NCBI GenBank assembly: GCA_947176285.1
Contig: CAMWQF010000212.1
Location: forward strand, 1-5,510
Direction of reading: 5' to 3'
Length of the DNA: 5,510 nucleotides
DNA from: an uncultured Porphyromonadaceae bacterium
Lineage (GTDB): Bacteria; Bacteroidota; Bacteroidia; Bacteroidales; Muribaculaceae
Both the position numbers and the translations under genes were made by a program. Below, in pieces: positions 1 to 5,491 of this stretch (positions within the stretch are counted from its first letter, which is position 1; every line of letters begins with the position of its first letter). Under the pieces are notes generated by a model. That model saw only the letters and a list, made by a program, of their open reading frames with translations. It did not search any database and was not told the origin of the DNA.

Positions 1-21
1 CTCTTCGGAAGAGAGTGCCAT
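1..21 (-). CDS. Possible 5' end of a minus-strand gene cut by the window edge
   Basis: Reading the minus strand from position 21, an ATG opens a frame that stays open to the window edge and begins M-A-L-S-S-E-E. The sequence just upstream on that strand (positions 22-40) is almost pure A/T with an A-rich run directly before the ATG, which is typical of Bacteroidetes translation starts, where Shine-Dalgarno sequences are weak. Seven codons are too few to name a product. The short inverted repeat CTCTTC/GAAGAG at 1-13 would then be coding sequence rather than a terminator. This is inference from start context only. Confidence 0.35.
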
Positions 22-60
22 TTCTTTTCTTATTTTATTGATTCTGTAGGATGCTTTTTC

Positions 61-96
61 AATGATCAATTATCAATGACAGATGATCAATTTATA
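61..96. repeat. Imperfect direct repeat built on TGATCAATT(T)AT
   Basis: Two copies of the unit ATGATCAATTAT / ATGATCAATTTAT occur at about 62-73 and 84-96, each containing the palindrome TGATCA, with a degenerate TATCAATGA between them. The stretch lies in the divergent intergenic region between the possible left-edge gene and the amylase gene. Short A/T-rich ATCAATTAT-type repeats are common spacer sequence in this phylum. It could be a paired regulator site, but nothing here shows that. The rest of 22-178 holds no gene that I can support. Confidence 0.4.
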
Positions 97-178
97 TTAC
101 CCTCACACGCGCGGAGAGGTATGAAGATCATGCTTACTACTTAGTTTGACCTGGAGTGGCGGATTTATTTGGATTGGA

Positions 179-210
179 TTTGGTGGGGAGGGGGAAATGT
201 ATTAAATTTG
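179..210 (+). promoter_or_regulatory. Bacteroidetes-type promoter of the amylase gene
   Basis: TTTG at 179-182 (the -33 element) and TAAATTTG at 203-210 (the -7 element, consensus TAnnTTTG) are separated by 20 bp, which fits the primary sigma factor promoter of Bacteroidetes. Transcription would start near 216-220, leaving a leader of only about 20-25 nt before the ATG at 241. The spacer is unusually G-rich (GGTGGGGAGGGGG). No Shine-Dalgarno sequence precedes the ATG. Confidence 0.72.
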
Positions 211-240
211 CGGTTGAAATGTAACCTTAAAATTTGAGAT

Positions 241-1671
241 ATGAAAAGGATTTTGCCGGCGCTTGGGATGATAGGCGCACTTATCCTTTCTGCTTGCGGC
301 GGAAAGGGAACAGCAAACAATGCTGATGGTGAGGAACGAGATTCTACCTATACTAATGTGAAGCATCCGGATTGGAGCCGCAATGCTGTGATCTATGAGG
401 TGAATCTGCGTCAATATAGTGATGACGGGAAGGTGACTTCATTCCAGAAGGAACTTCCACGTCTGAAGGATCTTGGTGTTGATATCCTCTGGATGATGCC
501 TATTCACCCTATCAGCAAACAGGATCGAAAGGGTACGCTCGGCAGTTATTATTCTGTGGAAGATTATACTGCCTTCAACCCTGAATTCGGTACGCTCGAT
601 GAGTTTAAGGCGATGGTGAAGGATGCTCATGATAAAGGGATGAAGGTTATCCTTGACTGGGTGCCTAACCATTCGGGACGCGATAACAAGTGGGTTACGG
701 AACATCCGGATTGGTATGAGAAGGATTCCCTTGGCAATATGAAGGGTGTGTATGATTGGACCGATGTATATGTATTTGATTATTCCAATCCTGAGATGCG
801 CAAGGGGATGATTGACGCTATGAAGTTCTGGCTGACAGAAGTGGGAGTCGATGGTTTCCGTTGTGATGTGGCGGGAGAAGTTCCTACCGATTTTTGGGAT
901 GAGGCTCGTCCACAACTTGAGGCTGCAAAGGCAGACGTATTCATGCTCGCAGAGGCAAGTAAACCCGAGTTGCAGAAGAATGGTTTTGACATGGGCTATA
1001 ACTGGCCGATGAAGGATCTCTTCAGCGAGATTTCTGCGACGTCAGGACAATACAGTTTCAAGGATAAAGAAGGGAAAATGAAGAAATTCCCGGAGAAACA
1101 TGCTGCAGATATCTATGCTCTGCTTGCCCAACAGGCTGATGATTACCCTAAGGATACTTATCTGATGAATATGGTGACTAACCATGACCTAAATTCATGG
1201 GAGGGCACAGAGTTTGACCGACTTGGTAATCTCACAAATGCTTTTGCTGTTCTTTCTTATACACTCCCCGGGATGCCGATGATTTATACAGGCCAAGAAA
1301 CCGGCATGAACCGCGCTTTTGAGTTTTTTGAAAAGGATAAAGCACCGGAATGGGACCCTCGCAATGAGTATTTTGAATTTTATCAGAAGTTGAATGCGTT
1401 AAAACATGGTCAAGCGGCGTTAGCAGCAGGAACGGAAGGGGGAGAGATTGTGAAGTATGCTACTACGAGTCCTGACTTGCTGATTTTTTCACGAGAGAAG
1501 GACGGCTCGAAGGTAGTGACTATGGTGAATCTTGGCAATGAGGAAAAAGCAGTCGAACTGACAGGAAGCAAGCCCGACCTGTCGGGGATGAAGGATTATT
1601 TCCGAGGAGAGGCGGCTGAGCAACCGATGTCTCTGGAAGCAGGAGAATATCTTGTTTTCGTAAACGAGTGA
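241..1671 (+). CDS. GH13 alpha-amylase-family glycoside hydrolase, predicted lipoprotein
   Basis: Predicted secreted, lipid-anchored glycosidase acting on alpha-glucosidic links of starch- or maltodextrin-type glucans. Residues 1-18 form a lipoprotein signal peptide with lipobox L-S-A-C and acylated Cys19. The residues after it are G-G-K-G, without the clear acidic surface-export signal seen on many Bacteroidetes surface lipoproteins, so a periplasm-facing location is plausible. The (beta/alpha)8 barrel spans roughly 47-385 and keeps the GH13 regions: D139-W-V-P-N-H144 (region I), G205-F-R207-C-D209 with Asp209 as expected nucleophile (II), E238 as acid/base (III) and N314-H-D316 (IV). The segments W84-M-M-P-I-H-P and G101-S-Y-Y are also family-typical. 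About 390-475 is the C-terminal beta domain. All catalytic residues are present, so it should be active; the GH13 subfamily and exact substrate are not resolved. It stands alone, with no SusC/SusD-like genes in view. The ATG at 241 is chosen because it gives the intact signal peptide. Confidence 0.93.
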   Translation: MKRILPALGMIGALILSACGGKGTANNADGEERDSTYTNVKHPDWSRNAVIYEVNLRQYSDDGKVTSFQKELPRLKDLGVDILWMMPIHPISKQDRKGTLGSYYSVEDYTAFNPEFGTLDEFKAMVKDAHDKGMKVILDWVPNHSGRDNKWVTEHPDWYEKDSLGNMKGVYDWTDVYVFDYSNPEMRKGMIDAMKFWLTEVGVDGFRCDVAGEVPTDFWDEARPQLEAAKADVFMLAEASKPELQKNGFDMGYNWPMKDLFSEISATSGQYSFKDKEGKMKKFPEKHAADIYALLAQQADDYPKDTYLMNMVTNHDLNSWEGTEFDRLGNLTNAFAVLSYTLPGMPMIYTGQETGMNRAFEFFEKDKAPEWDPRNEYFEFYQKLNALKHGQAALAAGTEGGEIVKYATTSPDLLIFSREKDGSKVVTMVNLGNEEKAVELTGSKPDLSGMKDYFRGEAAEQPMSLEAGEYLVFVNE

Positions 1672-1695
1672 GACTAACTACTAATTCTATATAAG

Positions 1696-1730
1696 AAAAA
1701 ATCCCGAGTCATACTGACTCGGGATTTTTT
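1696..1730. terminator. Bidirectional intrinsic terminator between convergent genes
   Basis: A perfect 16-bp inverted repeat (arms 1696-1711 and 1715-1730) with a 3-nt loop. The core is TCCCGAGTCA paired with TGACTCGGGA, flanked by six A's on the left and six T's on the right. It therefore gives a GC-rich hairpin followed by a U-tract in both directions. It lies 25 nt after the amylase stop and about 60 nt after the metK stop on the other strand, so it should end transcripts of both genes. Confidence 0.93.
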
Positions 1731-1792
1731 CAGACTTTGTCTTCAACACAGTGATGAGGATCGGGTATATTTTCGGATCTAAGACTCAACGC

Positions 1793-3118
1793 TTATACAT
1801 CCAAAGAAAAGGCTTGACGGATAGCAGGGACCGAATCCAATTTTTCCCAAGAGAATAGTTCTACTTCTCGCTCGATTGGCTCTGCATCGTAACCAGATTT
1901 GAATACCTTCTTTACCTTTTGAGGAGTACGACCCATATGGCCATAGGCAGCAGTTTCGAGATAGATTGGTTCGCGAAGTCCGAAACGCTTTTCAATGGCA
2001 AGAGGACGCAAATCGAAAAGACCTTTTACCACATCGGCAATTTGAGCATCTGTCATGTTGACATTGGAACGACCAAAAGTGTTGATGCAGAAACTTACAG
2101 GACTCGCTTCTCCAATAGCATAAGCCACTTGAACGAGAACTTCATCAGCCACACCCGCAGCCACGAGATTCTTGGCAATGTGACGACAAGCATACGCAGC
2201 CGAACGGTCGACCTTGGATGGATCTTTTCCGGAGAAAGCGCCTCCGCCATGAGCACCCCTGCCTCCATATGTATCGACTATGATCTTTCTGCCAGTGAGT
2301 CCGGCATCGGCGTGAGGTCCGCCTAAAACAAATTTACCTGTCGGATTGACATGCAGAATATATCGGTCGTCGAACAATGCTCGAGTTTTTTCCGGAAGCT
2401 TTGCGAGGACACGCGGGATAAGGACATTGCGTACATCTCTGCGTATGACTTCCAGCATTTTATTCTCAGCCACCTTTTTTGCTTCAGGGGTATCTTCGAG
2501 AGGCTCTATAAACTCATCATGTTGAGTGGAAATCACAATAGTGTTGACATGAAGAGGAGTGCCATTGTCATCGTATTCCACAGTCACCTGGCTTTTGGAA
2601 TCAGGACGAAGATAAGACACTAGTTTACCTTTACGATAATAAGTCATTTCCTTACCTTCACGACGGATCTCGGCGAGTTCCTGCATAAACATGTGAGCGA
2701 GGTCGATGGTAAGAGGCATGAAGTTAGCGGTTTCATTTACGGCATAGCCAAACATCATTCCCTGGTCGCCGGCACCTTGATGCTCTTCTACTTCGCGGTT
2801 AACACCTTGAGCGATGTCGGGGCTTTGCTCGTGGATAGCGGAAAGGATGCCACAGCTGTCGCAGTCAAAACGGTAAGCACCACGGTTGTAGCCGATATTA
2901 TCAATGACATTGCGTACAACAGAATGGATGTCAATGTAAGCGTCTGAGGAAACCTCCCCTGCGATAACCACCTGTCCGGTAGTGACAAGAGTCTCTATAC
3001 CTGTATGGCTTTTGGGATCGCGCACCAGAAATTCATCGAGAAGCGCGTCTGAGATCTGATCAGCCACTTTATCGGGATGGCCTTCAGAAACTGATTCGGA
3101 TGTGAATAAATAACTCAT
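1793..3118 (-). CDS. metK: S-adenosylmethionine synthetase (methionine adenosyltransferase)
   Basis: Cytosolic enzyme that joins methionine and ATP to make S-adenosylmethionine, releasing phosphate and diphosphate; it normally works as a tetramer with Mg2+ and K+. Near the N-terminus S-E-G-H14-P-D16-K17 carries the ATP-contacting His and metal-binding Asp. The first family signature G-A-G-D-Q-G-M-M-F-G-Y-A is at 115-126, R-P-D-S-K-S-Q-V-T at 171-179, D271 and G-R-K278 in the phosphate site, and the second signature G-G-G-A-F-S-G-K298-D at 291-299. All expected active-site residues are intact. At 441 aa it is longer than the roughly 384-aa E. coli enzyme. The extra length is a loop and helix around 200-245 and about 20 residues around 400-420, as is usual in Bacteroidetes. 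It is transcribed alone from 3300-3307, behind a leader with a SAM-II-like element and a terminator, which suggests feedback control by its own product. Confidence 0.98.
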   Translation of the reverse strand: MSYLFTSESVSEGHPDKVADQISDALLDEFLVRDPKSHTGIETLVTTGQVVIAGEVSSDAYIDIHSVVRNVIDNIGYNRGAYRFDCDSCGILSAIHEQSPDIAQGVNREVEEHQGAGDQGMMFGYAVNETANFMPLTIDLAHMFMQELAEIRREGKEMTYYRKGKLVSYLRPDSKSQVTVEYDDNGTPLHVNTIVISTQHDEFIEPLEDTPEAKKVAENKMLEVIRRDVRNVLIPRVLAKLPEKTRALFDDRYILHVNPTGKFVLGGPHADAGLTGRKIIVDTYGGRGAHGGGAFSGKDPSKVDRSAAYACRHIAKNLVAAGVADEVLVQVAYAIGEASPVSFCINTFGRSNVNMTDAQIADVVKGLFDLRPLAIEKRFGLREPIYLETAAYGHMGRTPQKVKKVFKSGYDAEPIEREVELFSWEKLDSVPAIRQAFSLDV

Positions 3119-3140
3119 ATTGTCAATAATACATAATGTT

Positions 3141-3190
3141 AATAAAAAAATAAGACAATTGGAGCTTGCGCGCCAAATGCCTCAACAGTC
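3141..3190 (-). terminator. Intrinsic terminator (attenuator) inside the metK leader
   Basis: On the minus strand the arm GACUGUUGAGGC (3190-3179) pairs with GCUCCAAUUGUC (3165-3154), with only a U-U and an A-C mismatch and two G-U pairs. Above a 2-nt bulge the stem continues as UUG/CAA closing a GCGCG loop (3176-3166). The hairpin is followed at once by UUAUUUUUUUAUU (3153-3141). It lies upstream of the metK start (ATG at 3118), so termination here would stop metK from being transcribed. It follows the SAM-II-like element, which suggests a riboswitch expression platform. The segment GCCUC (3212-3208) could pair with GAGGC (3183-3179) of the terminator as a short competing antiterminator; that pairing is inference. 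Confidence 0.72.
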
Positions 3191-3193
3191 AGG

Positions 3194-3217
3194 GATCCGC
3201 ATATATGGAGGCGGACC
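3194..3217 (-). other. Hairpin between the aptamer core and the terminator in the metK leader
   Basis: GGUCCGC (3217-3211) pairs with GCGGAUC (3200-3194) over 7 bp including one G-U, with a 10-nt loop. It sits directly between the SAM-II-like core and the attenuator stem. Its left arm and loop contain the GCCUC that could instead pair with the terminator, so it may be part of the switching region or an extra helix of the aptamer. Confidence 0.5.
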
Positions 3218-3275
3218 TATGTGCAGTTTTAGCATTTTTTTCAGTGGTTGCAAGCAGCCAAATTTTTCCACTTAT
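3217..3275 (-). promoter_or_regulatory. Putative SAM-II-like (pseudoknot, long-loop type) riboswitch aptamer of metK
   Basis: The leader RNA has a short stem P1, AGUGG (3272-3268) with CCACU (3247-3243). The loop between the arms ends in the block UUUGGCUGCUUGCAA. After the 3' arm comes GAAAAAAAUGCUAAAAC (3242-3226). From memory, SAM-II aptamers have the same order: a 5-bp stem, a loop containing AUUU and ending UUGCAA, then GAUAAAUG and GCUAAAA, forming an H-type pseudoknot around S-adenosylmethionine. The match in order, spacing and core blocks, together with its place upstream of metK and ahead of a terminator, makes a SAM sensor likely. A variant with longer loops has been described for Bacteroidetes, as I recall. 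The downstream half of the second helix (P2) is not clear by eye. It would be expected to lower metK expression when SAM is plentiful. Exact class (SAM-II, long-loop variant or related SAM-V) is not settled. Confidence 0.65.
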
Positions 3276-3299
3276 GATATCCTTTACGGAAATCGGATG

Positions 3300-3307
3300 C
3301 AAAGGTA
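3300..3307 (-). promoter_or_regulatory. metK promoter, -7 element TACCTTTG
   Basis: The plus-strand CAAAGGTA reads TACCTTTG on the minus strand, an exact TAnnTTTG match followed by CA, as often seen in Bacteroidetes housekeeping promoters. No clear TTTG -33 element is visible about 19-20 bp upstream; that part is A/T-rich. The transcript would begin near 3290-3295, giving a leader of about 175 nt, long enough to hold the predicted aptamer and terminator. Confidence 0.72.
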
Positions 3308-3366
3308 ATAAAAATTTTTGAATAATCAGATTTTTTAGGAATATTTTTATGCATAGGCTTCTGGAT

Positions 3367-3397
3367 CAAAATAAGCCCCCCACCCCCCTAAAGAGGG
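3367..3397 (-). terminator. Double C-tract element, possible weak terminator of the transporter operon
   Basis: The plus strand has two runs of six C separated by one A (3376-3381 and 3383-3388), followed by GAGGG (3393-3397). On the minus strand CCCUC can pair with either G-run across a short loop, and after the second G-run comes CUUAUUUUG. This is the only candidate for ending the yeiH-prenyltransferase transcript, 48 nt or more after its stop codon. The U-tract is poor and the G-runs could equally form a quadruplex or be a common spacer element. The remainder of 3308-3445 shows no gene; positions 3308-3360 are simply A/T-rich. Confidence 0.35.
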
Positions 3398-3445
3398 AAA
3401 ATCTAAAGAAGAATATTACTGGGATGAAAATTACGTGCAGAAGCT

Positions 3446-4369
3446 TTAAAGCAGGCGGAGCAAGTTGAGTTGAAAATCATCTAAGGCGTAGAGATTGATG
3501 CAGAAAAGAACCAAGATAAGAATTACGTATTGCTCAAGGGTAATAGACCTGACCAGATGTGATACTTTCGTCGGATTGCGGTGCATGTGTGAGAATACCC
3601 AAGCAGAAGTAACCATCAAAATTGCAGCCAACCCCACTCCCACCCAAGGAGATACAAATTCTACAGCAGAGGGACGGATAATCAGAATTGCAGAAACAAT
3701 TATAGCATCGGCGAGATAAACAAATCTTGTGAAGGATCCTCCTTTTGCCGTCACCAAGGTTTCTATGCCTAATTCTTTATCTTGCTGATAATGCAGATAC
3801 TGTATCGCAATGTGAGCATTTGCTGCCATAAGTCCATTGATTATGGAATAAACCGCCACAGGAAGCCACTCTGAACTATCGGGCATCTGGACTATTGCCG
3901 TTCCACTAACGCCAACCGGGCCGAAAAGAATAAACGTGACAAGAATCGACCACTTTGTCCGCACTATAGGATTGGGCCCATCAAAATAGAAGAATAGCAC
4001 AACTGCTATAAGTGCCAAATAAGCGACTCCCAACCAACCTACAAAAGAGAAAAGAGCAAAACCGGTGGTCAATGCCAATATTGCTATTGCATTAGCAACG
4101 ATTTTCATCAGAGCAGCGCGCGAGGCAATCTCTGACCGAGAAGCGCGATTTCCAATATTACTTTTGTCATATTCAAGATGCTTATATCCATGATATAAAT
4201 TTCCTGAAATCTGCAGCAGCACAGCGAAAAGAAATGTCATCAATGCCGGCAAGAAAGTGAGACCACCTCTAATCACAGATGCTGTCAATCCAGCATTGAC
4301 TGCGCCAACACTTAAAATAAGGGATGCCGGATGGGCGTTTTTTATTAAGGAACGAGTAAGTGAATTCAC
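3446..4369 (-). CDS. Divergent UbiA/MenA-family membrane prenyltransferase homologue
   Basis: A 307-aa integral membrane protein with about eight or nine hydrophobic helices. It fits the UbiA superfamily, closest by eye to MenA, which attaches a polyprenyl chain to 1,4-dihydroxy-2-naphthoate in menaquinone synthesis. Family-like stretches are L-L-Q-I-S-G-N57-L, D130-G-P-N-P, F-G150-P-V-G-V-S-G-T (to 157) with V-Q at 160-161, and D197-K-E-L-G-I-E-T-L-V. The active-site motifs are altered: where MenA has N-D-Y-x-D, this protein has H60-G61-Y-K-H64, and where it has R-D-x-x-x-D it has L192-H193-Y-Q-Q-D197. Only the last Asp of the second motif and a displaced D68 remain. Ordinary Mg-diphosphate chemistry is therefore doubtful; it may be a specialised or inactive relative. 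The start is GTG (4369), since no ATG precedes Met44. It lies 18 nt after the yeiH stop, in the same frame, so the two genes are very likely co-transcribed. Length is normal for the family and there is no sign of a frameshift. Confidence 0.8.
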   Translation of the reverse strand: MNSLTRSLIKNAHPASLILSVGAVNAGLTASVIRGGLTFLPALMTFLFAVLLQISGNLYHGYKHLEYDKSNIGNRASRSEIASRAALMKIVANAIAILALTTGFALFSFVGWLGVAYLALIAVVLFFYFDGPNPIVRTKWSILVTFILFGPVGVSGTAIVQMPDSSEWLPVAVYSIINGLMAANAHIAIQYLHYQQDKELGIETLVTAKGGSFTRFVYLADAIIVSAILIIRPSAVEFVSPWVGVGLAAILMVTSAWVFSHMHRNPTKVSHLVRSITLEQYVILILVLFCINLYALDDFQLNLLRLL

Positions 4370-4387
4370 TATGTAATAATTTAAAAA

Positions 4388-5365
4388 TTAAACACCGAGA
4401 TAGAGAATAGCCGCGAGGGAACCGACACCTATCACCACCCATAGGATTACAGCCTGCACCAATGGCTTAACACCGACTTGCTTGATGACCTTGATGCTCA
4501 ACCCGGCTCCTATAGCGAACAGGACAGCAATCAAGCATTGCTTTGCAATAACCACTAGCACATCATAGAGAGGGCGGAGAGAATCTGTGCCTACATATGT
4601 ATTGAAAATCATTGCAAGCACAAAAAGGAAGATGAACCATGGAATAGAGACTTTTCCTTTTTTCCCATCTTCCGATGTATTGAGGGATGAATTTTTAGTG
4701 ACAAACCACATTGTGAAAAATGCAAGAGGGATTATCCATAAAGCACGTGTGCACTTGATAAGAGTGGCAAGATCGCAAGCTTCATTTCCATAAATAGCAC
4801 CAGCACCTACTACAGAACTTGTATCGTGGATAGCAATAGCAGCCCATGTGCCGAATTGCTGCTGAGAAAGCCCAAGAGCATGCCCCATAGGAGGAAAAAT
4901 GAAAAGCGCAATGGCATTTAGAATAAAAATAACTCCGAGTGAGACTGCCATTTCATTTTCCTTCGCATTTAGCACTCCTCCCACAGCAGCAATAGCACTT
5001 CCGCCACAAATTGCAGTGCCGGAGGATATCAGATAAGATATTTTCGAATCAATGCGCATGTATTTGCCCAGGATCACACCTATTACCATCACCAAAATGA
5101 CAGAAACAATAGTAAAAATCATGCCTTCAGCACCGCTTTGCAGAGACTTTTCAAGATTCATACCGAATCCCAGGCCTACCACTGATGCTTGCAGAAGATA
5201 TTTTGACAGTTTCTTGTTGAATTTTGGAAATGGGATACCAAAGCAAAGAGCAAAAACGAGTCCGATAAACAGGGCAATAGGGGCGGAAATTACAGTCACG
5301 CCACAAATCAGATTGAAAGGGATGAACATGAGCGCAAGAAGCACCCAATATAGGTATCTGGCCAT
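4388..5365 (-). CDS. YeiH/UPF0324-family membrane transporter (putative sulfate exporter family)
   Basis: A 325-aa inner-membrane protein with about ten hydrophobic segments (for example 5-22, 24-44, 81-100, 140-160, 172-192, 205-222, 241-258, 265-290 and 300-323). The hallmark of the family is S-S-G-T-A-I-C-G-G-S-A-I-A-A at 114-127, close to the usual G-T-x-I-C-G-x-S-A-I-A-A. A second conserved block, I-H-D-T-S-S-V-V-G-A-G-A, is at 179-190, followed by A-T-L-I-K-C-T-R at 200-207. Length is slightly under the roughly 349 aa of E. coli YeiH, and the protein looks complete. Databases often label the family a putative sulfate exporter; the true substrate is poorly known and nothing here decides it. 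It is the first gene of a two-gene unit with the UbiA-like gene, transcribed from 5419-5449. ATG at 5365 fits the promoter and the hydrophobic N-terminus. Confidence 0.9.
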   Translation of the reverse strand: MARYLYWVLLALMFIPFNLICGVTVISAPIALFIGLVFALCFGIPFPKFNKKLSKYLLQASVVGLGFGMNLEKSLQSGAEGMIFTIVSVILVMVIGVILGKYMRIDSKISYLISSGTAICGGSAIAAVGGVLNAKENEMAVSLGVIFILNAIALFIFPPMGHALGLSQQQFGTWAAIAIHDTSSVVGAGAIYGNEACDLATLIKCTRALWIIPLAFFTMWFVTKNSSLNTSEDGKKGKVSIPWFIFLFVLAMIFNTYVGTDSLRPLYDVLVVIAKQCLIAVLFAIGAGLSIKVIKQVGVKPLVQAVILWVVIGVGSLAAILYLGV

Positions 5366-5393
5366 TTTAGTTTAGTAATCAGAGTTATTAGTG

Positions 5394-5410
5394 GAAGTTG
5401 TTTCAACTTC
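5394..5410. promoter_or_regulatory. Perfect inverted repeat at the yeiH transcription start
   Basis: GAAGTTG-TTT-CAACTTC, two perfect 7-bp arms around a 3-nt centre. It begins 8 bp downstream of the yeiH -7 element, so it covers the expected start of transcription. It could be an operator for a dimeric repressor, or in the RNA a 5'-terminal hairpin. The remaining leader (5366-5393) is A/T-rich with no Shine-Dalgarno sequence. Confidence 0.5.
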
Positions 5411-5418
5411 AATGAATG

Positions 5419-5449
5419 CAAAATTAACATTTTTATGGGAATCGGCAAA
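5419..5449 (-). promoter_or_regulatory. Bacteroidetes-type promoter of the yeiH operon
   Basis: On the minus strand TTTG (5449-5446) is followed after 19 bp by TAATTTTG (5426-5419), matching both halves of the phylum's primary promoter at the expected distance. Transcription should start near 5409-5413, giving a leader of about 45 nt ahead of the ATG at 5365. Confidence 0.78.
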
Positions 5450-5491
5450 AAAAAATTTAATAAAAGGGTGTAAAATTTTTGTTATACGAAT

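Noticed and set aside
1..13. CTCTTC-G-GAAGAG hairpin as a terminator of an upstream gene
   Set aside because: The stem is short, the T-rich stretch starts about 8 nt after it, and the same bases read as a plausible coding start on the minus strand.
439..915. 158-codon minus-strand frame inside the amylase gene
   Set aside because: It is antisense to the conserved catalytic barrel, its composition is unlike a folded protein family, and it has no promoter or partner gene.
1919..2326. 135-codon plus-strand frame inside metK
   Set aside because: It is antisense to a fully conserved enzyme gene with intact signatures and has no start context or recognisable domain. It is a shadow frame.
3182..3235. 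Short frame inside the metK leader (ATG at 3235, TGA at 3184-3182, 17 residues) as a leader peptide
   Set aside because: It has only two Met codons (including the start) and no run of codons suggesting ribosome-mediated attenuation, and its ATG is part of the conserved-looking AAUGCUAAAA block of the aptamer core.
3120..3308. 62-codon open frame on the plus strand opposite the metK leader
   Set aside because: It lies exactly over the predicted metK leader and promoter on the other strand, resembles no family, and has no promoter match of its own. The RNA structures explain the sequence better.
3443..3452. GCTTTAAAGC palindrome around the stop of the UbiA-like gene as a terminator
   Set aside because: It has no loop to form a useful hairpin and no U-tract follows on the minus strand.
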